From Afipia sp. GAS231 (lineage in GTDB: Bacteria; Pseudomonadota; Alphaproteobacteria; Rhizobiales; Xanthobacteraceae): DNA of 64,000 nt. A model generated the notes under the pieces. The model was not told the origin of the DNA. It saw nothing but the letters and a program-made list of their open reading frames with translations, and made no database searches. How positions within the stretch are numbered: position 1 is the stretch's first letter; each line of letters starts with the position of its first letter. The position numbers and the translations under genes are program-made. The DNA lies in the NCBI RefSeq assembly GCF_900103365.1, contig NZ_LT629703.1, positions 310,001-374,000 on the forward strand. Reading direction: 5' to 3'. Positions 1 to 6,579 of the stretch are shown here, piece after piece.

Positions 1-420
1 GTGCCCATCGCTGGTTAGCTGGACGCGGTTGGCAAGGCGGCTTTCCAGATCGTGGGTGAACGCCAGAGCGGCATCCATATCGCGAGAGCCAAGCAGCCAG
101 CTAACAATCAGCTTTGTGTCGGCACAAATGGCGGTCCAAGTCCAAACGTCCCCAGCGGTCACTGGAGCGGCTTTGGCGGCCTTCACATTGCTGGCCTTGG
201 CGTAAACGAAGCTCCAGATTTCATCCATCTGGACACGCTTGCAGGGCAGCTTACGCAGCGCCTTGTCCTGATAGGCGGCGCAGGCGTGACCGGCATCCAC
301 CAACAGTTTTGCAACCGTGTTCTTGCTAGCACCCGTCAGGCGTGTGATAGCGCGGATCGACTGGCCCTCGCAAAGGAGGTGCAGGATTTGGGCTCGGGCC
401 TGCCTGGTCAGCTTGTTCAT
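1..420 (-). CDS. IS1-like transposase, partial (cut by window edge)
   Basis: The minus strand from an ATG at 418-420 stays open for 140 codons to the window edge, so only the N-terminal part is visible. Residues about 19-41 form a helix-turn-helix (QSIRAITRLTG then ASKNTVAKLL), as in the N-terminal DNA-binding part of IS1-type transposases. The catalytic half begins at MDEIWSF (D66), and another candidate acidic residue lies in LTSDGH (D138). The arrangement matches the single-ORF IS1-like transposases common in Bradyrhizobium. I could not identify the inverted repeat that should lie between this start and the toxin gene at 526. Whether the copy is intact depends on sequence to the left. Confidence 0.8.
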   Translation of the reverse strand, partial: MNKLTRQARAQILHLLCEGQSIRAITRLTGASKNTVAKLLVDAGHACAAYQDKALRKLPCKRVQMDEIWSFVYAKASNVKAAKAAPVTAGDVWTWTAICADTKLIVSWLLGSRDMDAALAFTHDLESRLANRVQLTSDGH

Positions 421-487
421 ACTGACCTTTATGCTTGAGAACATCTGGATCGTCAAGTCGAATGTTACACTATGTGTGAAGATGGTA

Positions 488-515
488 TTGACGAACGGAT
501 TGATTGGGATATATA
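488..515 (+). promoter_or_regulatory. Putative promoter of the HigBA-like locus
   Basis: TTGACG (488-493) and TATATA (510-515) are separated by 16 bases just upstream of the toxin ATG at 526. A transcript from here would begin only a few bases before the ATG, so the AGGGG at 515-519 would lie upstream of the transcript and translation could be nearly leaderless. The promoter sits between the transposase start and the toxin gene, so it may be partly supplied by the insertion sequence. Confidence 0.4.
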
Positions 516-525
516 GGGGTTGTCC

Positions 526-825
526 ATGGATATTGACTTCAAAGACCCGTCCCTGGACCGGCTGGAAACCGACGCAAGCTATAGCGCCGGTTTCAGCGAC
601 GGAATCGTGAGGGCCTACCGTAAAGCGGTCCTTCACATTCGGTCGGCGGCTGACGAGCGCACCTTCTATGCCCGGCGGTCATTTCGGTTCGAAAAGCTTC
701 TGGGCAAACGGGAAGGTCAATACTCGATGAGGCTGAACGATCAGTGGCGTCTCATCGTGGAACTGAAGGGAGAAGCGCCCAACAAGACTGTCCTGATCAT
801 CGAAATTGCCGACTACCACCACTAA
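526..825 (+). CDS. higB: HigB/RelE-ParE superfamily toxin
   Basis: A 99-residue protein with the compact RelE/ParE fold pattern of HigB toxins, which cut mRNA on the ribosome. Visible hallmarks are FYARRSFRFEKLLG (about 47-60), SMRLNDQWRLIVEL (about 67-80) and the C-terminal EIADYHH. The arginine-rich strand and the final histidines are typical of this subgroup (often annotated as plasmid maintenance system killer protein). The ATG at 526 is preferred over a TTG at 520 because AGGGG lies 6 bases before the ATG. The antitoxin gene begins 17 bases after the stop. The toxin-first order is the HigBA order. Exact target specificity cannot be read from sequence. Confidence 0.85.
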   Translation: MDIDFKDPSLDRLETDASYSAGFSDGIVRAYRKAVLHIRSAADERTFYARRSFRFEKLLGKREGQYSMRLNDQWRLIVELKGEAPNKTVLIIEIADYHH

Positions 826-842
826 GGGGAAAACAATCAAAA

Positions 843-1994
843 ATGGCTGCCCGAGTACCTGCAGAAACATTCGCTCCCGGGGAATTCATTCGTGACGAGC
901 TTGAGGCTCGCGGATGGACGCAGGCGGACCTTGCCCAAATCATGGGTCGTCCTACTCGACTGATTAACGAGCTTATCGCAGGCAAAAAACAGATCACCCC
1001 TGACACGGCGCGCGGGCTGTCTACGGCATTTGGTGACGACGATCCGCTTTATTGGATGAATCTCGATAGCGCATACCGCCTTTCTAAGACTCAACCCGTT
1101 GATGAAACGGTGGTGCGCCGCTCCAAGCTGTACTCCCGATTCCCTGTACGGGAGTTGATGAAGCGAAACTGGATCGAACCGTCAGATAATCCCGACGTTG
1201 TAGAGCACCGCGTTTGTCGATTCTATCAGATCAAAAGCATTGATGAGCAGCCTCAATTTGCGCATTCGGCGAAGGCCGCTCAGTCCGATGCAGTCGAGTA
1301 CGATGAGAGAAACGATCTACAGTGGGCATGGCTATTCCGGGCAAAGGAATTAGCTCAGGCAACTCATTCTGCGCCATACTCCGAAGCCAATTTGAAAAGA
1401 GCGCTGACGAAACTGCGAGCGCTCCTTGTAGCGCCGGAAGAGCTTAGACAGATCCCCACGATTTTGGCGGAAGCTGGCGTGCGGTTTGTAATCGTGGAGT
1501 TTTTGCCCGGAGCAAAGATCGACGGCGCGGCGTTCTGGCTCAATGATACGCCAGTCATTGCGCTATCGATTAGGTTCGACCGCGTAAATAACTTCTGGTT
1601 CGTGCTTCGACATGAAATCGAACATATTCTAAATCGAGACGGTCTCGTCACTATCGACGTTGAACTTACAGAGAGCCTTCAAGGCAAGGGAGAATTGCCG
1701 CCAGAAGAGGTTCGCGCGAATGCCGCCGCAGCGGAGTTTCTAATTCCAAAATCGGAGTTGGATAACTTTATCATTCGCGTGAGGCCGCTTTACTCAGAGC
1801 AGCGCATTTTACTCTTTGCAAAGCGCATTGGTGTTCACCCCGGTATCGTTGTCGGCCAGTTGCAGCATCGCGACGAGGTTCCATACACGCACTTCCATAA
1901 GCACCTTGTGAAAATCAGAGAGATTGTAACGCAAACTGCCCTTACCGATGGGTGGGGCACGGTCCCGCGTATCCCGGGACAATCTGGAGCGTAG
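843..1994 (+). CDS. higA: HigA-type antitoxin fused to ImmA/IrrE metallopeptidase domain
   Basis: A 383-residue protein, about four times a simple HigA. Residues about 12-65 are an XRE-type helix-turn-helix (WTQADLAQIMG, then LINELIAGKKQITPDTARGL), the HigA DNA-binding domain. A middle region of unknown role (about 90-200) follows, then an ImmA/IrrE (DUF955) domain with the zinc-protease signature HEIEH at residues 257-261 and a downstream acidic/alanine helix (EEVRANAAAAEFLIP). Known ImmA/IrrE proteins cleave repressors, so this antitoxin may act on itself or a partner; that is inference. The ATG at 843 follows AAGGGG at 824-829, which overlaps the toxin stop. Probably autoregulated with higB. 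Base composition is visibly less GC-rich than the core genes. Confidence 0.85.
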   Translation: MAARVPAETFAPGEFIRDELEARGWTQADLAQIMGRPTRLINELIAGKKQITPDTARGLSTAFGDDDPLYWMNLDSAYRLSKTQPVDETVVRRSKLYSRFPVRELMKRNWIEPSDNPDVVEHRVCRFYQIKSIDEQPQFAHSAKAAQSDAVEYDERNDLQWAWLFRAKELAQATHSAPYSEANLKRALTKLRALLVAPEELRQIPTILAEAGVRFVIVEFLPGAKIDGAAFWLNDTPVIALSIRFDRVNNFWFVLRHEIEHILNRDGLVTIDVELTESLQGKGELPPEEVRANAAAAEFLIPKSELDNFIIRVRPLYSEQRILLFAKRIGVHPGIVVGQLQHRDEVPYTHFHKHLVKIREIVTQTALTDGWGTVPRIPGQSGA

Positions 1995-1998
1995 CACC

Positions 1999-2463
1999 AT
2001 GGCTAACTTTAACGATCAGCTGATACGCATTGTGGAGGATTACCGGGCTGCCGGTGAACCTTGGCCGGCCAAGCGAGAGCAGATAGCCGAATGGGCCGTC
2101 GCTAATGAACGATATCAGCTCACTCGCGGTATGGCTGTTAGTCAGTGCGCCGAGAAAATATCGCGAGCAATGGGCCTTGAGCATGTGAAGGACAGGAAGG
2201 GCCGTAGCGTTCGTAAGTACTATTCGGCGCGCATCCGCGAAAACGGACAGTTGGTCATGAAGTGGGATGACCAGAACGCAGAACGCCCCTTTATGGAAGT
2301 GTCAGCTGCAAACCGCAGAAACCTTGTTCTGGGGCAGTGCTGGCAATTGAAGCAGGATATGGACAGCTACAGCGAACGCCATTGTCCGGATGAACCGATA
2401 CAGATCGATTTCAACTTTAATATCGATTTGGAAGAGCTTGGCCAGTTGCCCGAGGTTGGCTAG
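1999..2463 (+). CDS. Conserved third protein of the HigBA-like locus
   Basis: A 154-residue soluble protein whose ATG lies 4 bases after the antitoxin stop, with GGAGC 8 bases upstream, so it is almost certainly co-transcribed. The N-terminal half is basic and helical (WAVANERYQL, AVSQCAEKISRAM), with RKYYSARIR suggesting nucleic-acid binding; the C-terminus is acidic (IQIDFNFNIDLEELGQLPE). I recall similar proteins of unknown function next to Xre/HigA-type regulators in other proteobacteria but cannot name a Pfam family. It could be a second antitoxin, a substrate of the ImmA/IrrE domain, or an unrelated passenger. Confidence 0.7.
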   Translation: MANFNDQLIRIVEDYRAAGEPWPAKREQIAEWAVANERYQLTRGMAVSQCAEKISRAMGLEHVKDRKGRSVRKYYSARIRENGQLVMKWDDQNAERPFMEVSAANRRNLVLGQCWQLKQDMDSYSERHCPDEPIQIDFNFNIDLEELGQLPEVG

Positions 2464-2708
2464 GTCGATTTTTTCCAGCGCGTCTGCGCCGCCACCCTAG
2501 CTATTTCCGCGCGCTGTTCTGCCGTGAGGGCAGCAGCCCGGGCGGGGCCTCCCTTTGCCCCTCCAGACTTCCCGCGGGCTACCGCCTTTGCGCTCTTTCC
2601 CAATTCCTCTGGCGTGGGATCGCGGTCAGGCTTCTCCCCCGTCGCAATGTCTATGATCGACTTGGCGAGTTGGTTGGGGTCCCTAGGGCGTTTCGGGTGG
2701 CTTGTCAT
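2460..2708 (-). CDS. Small basic KGG-like protein
   Basis: An 82-residue, strongly basic protein. The C-terminal half carries GGAKGGPARAAALT followed by AEQRAEIARVAAQTRWKK, the repeated 'K/R-GG-x-A-R-A...R-x-EIA-x-x-AA-x-x-RW' pattern seen in small rhizobial proteins of the KGG/stress-induced type. The N-terminal half (DPNQLAKSIIDIATGE) is also typical of these. Function is unknown; nucleic-acid association is plausible from charge. The ATG at 2706-2708 is chosen over a TTG at 2735. The start overlaps the 3' end of the zinc-ribbon gene (2683-2889) by 26 bases, implying translational coupling. The stop overlaps the convergent HigBA-locus third gene by 4 bases. Confidence 0.7.
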   Translation of the reverse strand: MTSHPKRPRDPNQLAKSIIDIATGEKPDRDPTPEELGKSAKAVARGKSGGAKGGPARAAALTAEQRAEIARVAAQTRWKKST

Positions 2709-2889
2709 GCCGACTTTCTGTCTGTGGACGTTCAATAAGTTCGTATGTTGGAACGTGGCCGCTATTCCACCACGACTCTAGCGCAGCCCCGCAGACCGTG
2801 CAGACCGCGTCACCCGTATGCGGTACCAAGAACTTCTCTTCAGTGCGTCTGTACTCGGCGCCGCAATTGCATTGAACAATTGTCGCCAT
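2683..2889 (-). CDS. Small zinc-ribbon-like protein
   Basis: A 68-residue protein beginning MATIVQCNCGAEYRRTEEKF. Two cysteine pairs, CNC near residue 7-9 and CTVC (about 32-35), separated by about 22 residues, look like a degenerate zinc ribbon; the acidic/proline-rich tail is probably unstructured. An upstream in-frame ATG at 2943 would add 18 residues with no similarity to this pattern, so the internal ATG is preferred. It precedes and overlaps the KGG-like gene. Function unknown. Confidence 0.65.
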   Translation of the reverse strand: MATIVQCNCGAEYRRTEEKFLVPHTGDAVCTVCGAALESWWNSGHVPTYELIERPQTESRHDKPPETP

Positions 2890-2937
2890 CCCCGGAATAT
2901 GCGCCCGGAACCGTCCGTTTTCCAGCCCGTCCGGCTG

Positions 2938-2987
2938 CCACAATCAAACTGACCCACTACCCAAGGGCGGGAAGTGGGTCAATTTGA
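2938..2987. repeat. Palindromic dispersed repeat, copy 1
   Basis: The arms TCAAACTGACCCACT and AAGTGGGTCAATTTGA flank a short GC-rich centre, forming a long imperfect hairpin. The same unit recurs at 3367-3426. I recall similar elements scattered in Bradyrhizobium intergenic regions. No open reading frame overlaps it. Confidence 0.6.
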
Positions 2988-3038
2988 AGAATGACCCTGA
3001 CGGTTAACGTGCAGGCCAACACCGAGCGCCGGGGGCCA

Positions 3039-3311
3039 TTACTCAGTCCCACACGTCATGGCGAGGCCGGGCAGAAGCCATTGCAGAAACTCAGGTCCCC
3101 CTGACCACCAATGGATCAATGACGGTAGCCAAAGGAAGGTTCTGACGGCCGCCCAAAAGACCGAATATACCATCGTCATAGCGACCAAACCGAAATCGCG
3201 GCAGTCGGCTTGGGTTGCGGCCCCCCAAGCATAACTTAGGATTCCCAGTCCGCCAAAGACGGCACCAAGACGCAAATATATGCATACCAACCGCAGCAGA
3301 AATTGCTTCAT
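3039..3311 (-). CDS. Small integral membrane protein, unknown function
   Basis: A 90-residue hydrophobic protein starting MKQFLLRLVCIYLRLGAVFG. Two or three membrane segments are likely (about 6-28, 38-60 and possibly 70-85), rich in Trp and Leu. The ATG at 3309-3311 is chosen because AAGGA lies just upstream and because the upstream extension of the frame is not protein-like. No recognised family. It lies between the two palindromic repeat copies, with no functional partner evident. Confidence 0.5.
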   Translation of the reverse strand: MKQFLLRLVCIYLRLGAVFGGLGILSYAWGAATQADCRDFGLVAMTMVYSVFWAAVRTFLWLPSLIHWWSGGPEFLQWLLPGLAMTCGTE

Positions 3312-3366
3312 GGTCCTTCCCCGGGGCGAGAGCCTGCATAAGGCGGGGAAAAACCGCGAATGACCG

Positions 3367-3426
3367 CCACAATCAAACGGACCCACGACCCAGGGCTGGA
3401 ACAAGGCTGGGAAATGGTCAGTTTGA
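3367..3426. repeat. Palindromic dispersed repeat, copy 2
   Basis: CCACAATCAAAC, GGACCCAC and ATGGTCAGTTTGA recur here in the same order and orientation as in the copy at 2938-2987, with a longer and more divergent centre. It lies between two small minus-strand membrane-protein genes. Confidence 0.55.
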
Positions 3427-3483
3427 GATTGGTCGCCGAAATAAATCGCCTGGTTCATGCCGCCTTGGGTCCCCGATCGCGGG

Positions 3484-3624
3484 TCATGGCCGGCTTCGCC
3501 GCCGTACGATCCGAACGACAGCGGCGACGCCCAAAACGACAATCGCGACCAAGACCGCCAGAGCCACCATTCCGGCCGGCGCCAGCACGATCTCATAGTT
3601 GGCGATATGCAAGGTCATGGTCAT
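3484..3624 (-). CDS. Very small membrane protein (46 aa)
   Basis: A short open frame on the minus strand starts at ATG 3622-3624 (or the in-frame ATG 3616-3618) and ends at TGA 3484-3486. It encodes one strongly hydrophobic segment (MVALAVLVAIVVLGVAAVV, about 18-37) followed by a basic tail RIVRRRSRP, the positive-inside pattern of a single-pass protein. A GGGGGCGG stretch lies upstream. No family is recognised, and the high GC content makes chance open frames common. Confidence 0.4.
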   Translation of the reverse strand: MTMTLHIANYEIVLAPAGMVALAVLVAIVVLGVAAVVRIVRRRSRP

Positions 3625-3693
3625 TCACTGCCGCCCCCGGAGCGCAACCGCGAACAAATCGATTCGTCGGATCATCGGCCTCCTCCGCCCAAC

Positions 3694-3726
3694 AAAAAAG
3701 CCCCGGGCAATGCCCGGGGCTTTCTG
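3694..3726 (-). terminator. Rho-independent terminator of the porin gene
   Basis: GCCCCGGGC (3700-3708) pairs with GCCCGGGGC (3712-3720) around a 3-base loop, flanked by A-rich sequence on the left and T on the right. On the minus strand it ends in a run of T, placing it correctly about 60 bases after the porin stop. It could also act on plus-strand transcripts. Confidence 0.8.
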
Positions 3727-3780
3727 TCTTGCTCGTGCGCCGGAGCGCGCGAAATCAGTACTTAACTCAGTACTTTTAGC

Positions 3781-4527
3781 TCAGTACTTGGCGATGACCG
3801 GGCCGCCGAACTTGTAGTTCAGGCGAGCGGTGACCAGATCGACGTCCTGACGGATGCGATCGTTGCCGACCAGCACGCCGGCGCCGTTGGTGAAGTTGTA
3901 GGTCTTGTCCTGCATGAACAGATGGTCGTATTCGAGACCAACCGACCAATTCGGAGCGAAGGCATATTCAGCGCCGACGCCGATGGTGCCACCCCAGCGG
4001 GTGTCATCGCTCGTGGTTCCGAACTGTGCACCTGCGGCGGTGTTGATGCGGTAGGTGTTCGAGGTCACAGCCGCACCGCCCTTGACGTAGAGCAGGAAGT
4101 TGTTGGCGGCGTAGCCGACCTGACCGGTGAACAGGCCGAACGCGTCGGTCTTCGAGTTGTTCACGAAGCCGGGGCCGAACAGCGTGCTGGCGTTGCTGCC
4201 CTTGAAGTCAGCCCAGTTGCCCTGCGCTTCCACGCCGAACACCCAGGTGCCGGCCTGCCAGCGATAGCCAACCTGACCACCGATGGTGCCACCGTTGGCA
4301 TTGTTGGAGCCCTCGGCGCCCACTGCGAACGGCGCGACCGAATCCCAGCTATTGCGGCTCGAACCCCAACCGCCGTTGGCGCCGATGTAGAAACCACTCC
4401 AGTCATACACAGCGGCGACATACGCGGGCGCCTTGGTGTAAGGACGCGCAGCGAGATCCGCAGCGACTGCCGGTGCGGCCGCGCCGAGCGCAATCAGGCT
4501 GGCCGTAACAAGCAAAACCTTCTTCAT
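3781..4527 (-). CDS. Omp25/Omp31-type outer-membrane beta-barrel protein
   Basis: A 248-residue protein with a clear signal peptide (MKKVLLVTASLIALGAAAPAVAA) and mature start ADLAARPYTKAP, the linker typical of rhizobial Omp25/Omp31 porin-like proteins. The next segment, YDWSGFYIGANGGWG, is the family hallmark of the first beta strand. Alternating hydrophobic strands continue to the C-terminal VTARLNYKFGGPVIAKY. It probably sits in the outer membrane as an eight-stranded barrel; many family members are structural and bind heme or lipid, but substrate cannot be read here. Its own terminator follows, and the divergent gene is the first DUF3551 gene. Confidence 0.9.
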   Translation of the reverse strand: MKKVLLVTASLIALGAAAPAVAADLAARPYTKAPAYVAAVYDWSGFYIGANGGWGSSRNSWDSVAPFAVGAEGSNNANGGTIGGQVGYRWQAGTWVFGVEAQGNWADFKGSNASTLFGPGFVNNSKTDAFGLFTGQVGYAANNFLLYVKGGAAVTSNTYRINTAAGAQFGTTSDDTRWGGTIGVGAEYAFAPNWSVGLEYDHLFMQDKTYNFTNGAGVLVGNDRIRQDVDLVTARLNYKFGGPVIAKY

Positions 4528-4831
4528 TCTTTTTATCCCGTTTCAGTGTGTACAGCCCCCAAGGCCGTGCGCAGCCTGATAGCATTCTCAGACCGAATTG
4601 CTGTAACCTCACGGCAACAGCGAATGCGAAACAACTTCTATGAAGGCGCAAGTTAATGATGCGTTACCGGCATTTTTCGAAACAATGTGCACTCGACTTG
4701 CCGCGAAAAATTCACATTTGAATTTTGCGGCCTTATTCAATGGCCGAATGTGTTGATGAAAAGGCAAAGCCACCGGTATTGATCGACGCAATGAAACCGA
4801 CGACACAGTGACGCACCCAGGAGATACGAAA
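4528..4831. other. Intergenic region between porin and DUF3551 genes
   Basis: About 300 bases between divergently transcribed genes, more AT-rich than its surroundings. It must hold both promoters, but I see no convincing -35/-10 pair for either. No coding potential or strong hairpin stands out. Confidence 0.5.
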
Positions 4832-5125
4832 ATGTGTAGAGCGATTCTTGTGTTGCTGGCGGCGATCGGACTGGCAGCACTCAATGCGAATCCTGCCGCA
4901 GCCGTCGGCACCCGCTATCCGTTCTGCATCCAGGGCGACGATCAGCCGGGTCTCAGCAACTGCACCTTCACGAGCTACGAGCAGTGTCAGGCGACGGCAT
5001 CGGGGCGGCGGCTGTGGTGCATCGCCAATCCCTATTATGTCGGCGCGAGCGACGCTCCAGCACCCGGCTATCGAGTCCTGCCCGGCCGCACGCTGCCGCC
5101 CGCCTACGGCTATCCGCGCTACTGA
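4832..5125 (+). CDS. DUF3551 exported protein, paralogue 1
   Basis: A 97-residue small exported protein. The signal peptide (MCRAILVLLAAIGLAALNANPAAA) is followed by RYPFCIQGDD, NCTFTSYEQCQATASGR and WCIANPYY, the four-cysteine DUF3551 pattern common in Bradyrhizobium. The cysteines presumably form periplasmic disulfides. Function unknown. The ATG at 4832 is chosen because AGGAGA lies 7 bases upstream; the frame opens earlier at a GTG (4808) with no such site. The C-terminus is proline/tyrosine-rich (PAYGYPRY). First of three tandem paralogues. Confidence 0.85.
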   Translation: MCRAILVLLAAIGLAALNANPAAAVGTRYPFCIQGDDQPGLSNCTFTSYEQCQATASGRRLWCIANPYYVGASDAPAPGYRVLPGRTLPPAYGYPRY

Positions 5126-5269
5126 ACGCCTCCGGATATTTATTCCCGACACGCGATCACATTTTGCCGTGCGCGTGGCCAAGGTGTTGCGCGCTAACGT
5201 GATTTGACGCAGACGCGCGCCAATAGTCTGCTGTCGATCAGAATTCGACAAGCCGTAACGGAGGAAAGC

Positions 5270-5545
5270 ATGCAGCGGGCATCGCAAACGTTGCTGGCGT
5301 TAGGTGCGGTGATGGCAGCGGTTACGACGCCGGCGTTGGCCGGCGGAATGGCCTACTGCATCAAGGGCTGCGATTTCGGCGGAGGCGCCGGCGACTGCAG
5401 CTTCTCATCGCTCGCTCAATGTCAGGCGACGGCCTCCGGGCGCGACGCGACTTGCGCCGCGAATCCCTACTTCGGTGCCAAGGCCGAACTGTCGAAGGCT
5501 GAACTGTCGACCAACCCCAACCGCCTGCCACGAAGGAACTTCTGA
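5270..5545 (+). CDS. DUF3551 exported protein, paralogue 2
   Basis: A 91-residue paralogue of the neighbouring genes. The signal peptide ends at TTPALAGG, followed by AYCIKGCDFGG, DCSFSSLAQCQATASGR and CAANPYFG. It has one extra cysteine (CIKGC) compared with paralogue 1. The start at 5270 has an excellent ribosome-binding site (GGAGGAA, 5260-5266). Its stop overlaps the ATG of paralogue 3 by one base (TGATG), so the two are co-translated. The tail has a short duplicated stretch (KAELSKAELS). Confidence 0.85.
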   Translation: MQRASQTLLALGAVMAAVTTPALAGGMAYCIKGCDFGGGAGDCSFSSLAQCQATASGRDATCAANPYFGAKAELSKAELSTNPNRLPRRNF

Positions 5546-5802
5546 TGCGCATTGCAGCTTTGGCCATTCTCGCCCTCGGAGCGATCCCGCTTGCCGCGCC
5601 GGCGCATGCCGGGACCTATGGTGGCGGCTATCCGGTCTGTCTCCAGGTTTACGGCCCGCTCAACTATTATGAGTGCGGCTATAGCTCGATACCCCAATGC
5701 AACATGTCGGCCGCGGGGCGTGCCGCGCAATGCGTGGTCAACCCCTATTTCTCGAGCGCCGAATACCGGCCGGCGCGCAGGCGGATTCGCAGCGTCTACT
5801 GA
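5545..5802 (+). CDS. DUF3551 exported protein, paralogue 3
   Basis: An 85-residue paralogue with signal peptide MRIAALAILALGAIPLAAPA, then YPVCLQVYG, YECGYSSIPQCNMSAAGRAAQC and VVNPYFSS. The QCxxSAxGR core matches the other two copies, while the first cysteine region has diverged. The ATG shares a base with the stop of paralogue 2. It ends just before a run of small tandem palindromes, which may terminate the transcript. Confidence 0.85.
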   Translation: MRIAALAILALGAIPLAAPAHAGTYGGGYPVCLQVYGPLNYYECGYSSIPQCNMSAAGRAAQCVVNPYFSSAEYRPARRRIRSVY

Positions 5803-5872
5803 GCCAGCGAAGCTAGCTCTGCCAACGAAGTTGGCTGAGCCAAGGAGTTGGTTGAGCCAACGAGTTGGCCGA
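5803..5872. repeat. Four tandem 17-18 bp imperfect palindromes
   Basis: Units start at 5803, 5821, 5839 and 5856, each a variant of GCCAACGAGTTGGCTGA, and each is itself an inverted repeat around CGAAG or CGAG. A degenerate fifth unit runs into the end of lolD. The array fills the space between the convergent DUF3551 and lolD genes. Confidence 0.75.
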
Positions 5873-5873
5873 G

Positions 5874-6572
5874 CTAATCGAGTTCGACGACCTGACCGTC
5901 GACCAGCGACACCCGGCGGTCCATCCGGCCAGCGAGCTCCATATTGTGGGTTGCGATCAACATCGCGACCCGCGTCGCCTTCACCAGCTGCATCAACGCA
6001 TTGAAGACGTAGTCGGCCGTGTGCGGGTCGAGGTTGCCGGTCGGCTCGTCCGCCAACAGCGCCCGCGGCGCGTTGGCGACCGCGCGCGCGATCGCCACCC
6101 GCTGCTGTTCGCCGCCGGACAATTCGGACGGCCGGTGCGTGATGCGGTCGCCGAGGCCGAGATAGGTCAGGATTTCCGTCGCGCGCGACACGGTCTCGGC
6201 GCGCTTGAGGCCGCGGATCATCTGCGGCAGCATGACGTTTTCCAGCGCGGTGAATTCCGGCAGCAGCCGGTGCTGCTGATAGACGAAGCCGATATCGGTG
6301 CGCCTTATGTGGGTGCGGTCGATATCGGATAGTTGCGACGTCGGCGCGCCCGCGACATAGACCTCGCCATCGTCGGGGGTCTCCAGCAACCCCGCGATAT
6401 GCAGCAGCGTCGATTTGCCCGACCCCGACGGCGCCACCAGCGCCACCGATTGCCCGGCCCACAGCGCCAGCTTGGCGCCGTTGAGAATGGTCAGCGTCGC
6501 CTCGCCCTGCCTGTACTCGCGTTTTATCTCGTGGAGATAGATAACCGGTACGTCTTCCGCCCCCTCGGCCAT
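5874..6572 (-). CDS. lolD: Lipoprotein-releasing ABC transporter ATPase LolD
   Basis: A 232-residue ABC ATPase that powers release of lipoproteins from the inner membrane to LolA. Walker A is APSGSGKS (47-54), the signature LSGGEQQR (151-158), Walker B ALLADEP (171-177), and the switch histidine lies in [22 protein letters not shown] matches the Q-loop region of the LolD/MacB class. It lies 7 bases after the permease gene, which fixes the assignment to Lol. Length is normal for LolD. Confidence 0.95.
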   Translation of the reverse strand: MAEGAEDVPVIYLHEIKREYRQGEATLTILNGAKLALWAGQSVALVAPSGSGKSTLLHIAGLLETPDDGEVYVAGAPTSQLSDIDRTHIRRTDIGFVYQQHRLLPEFTALENVMLPQMIRGLKRAETVSRATEILTYLGLGDRITHRPSELSGGEQQRVAIARAVANAPRALLADEPTGNLDPHTADYVFNALMQLVKATRVAMLIATHNMELAGRMDRRVSLVDGQVVELD

Positions 6573-6579
6573 CTCGTCC

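Noticed and set aside
5803..5880. Tandem repeat considered as a small CRISPR array
   Set aside because: Units are directly adjacent with no unique spacers, and no cas gene is present.
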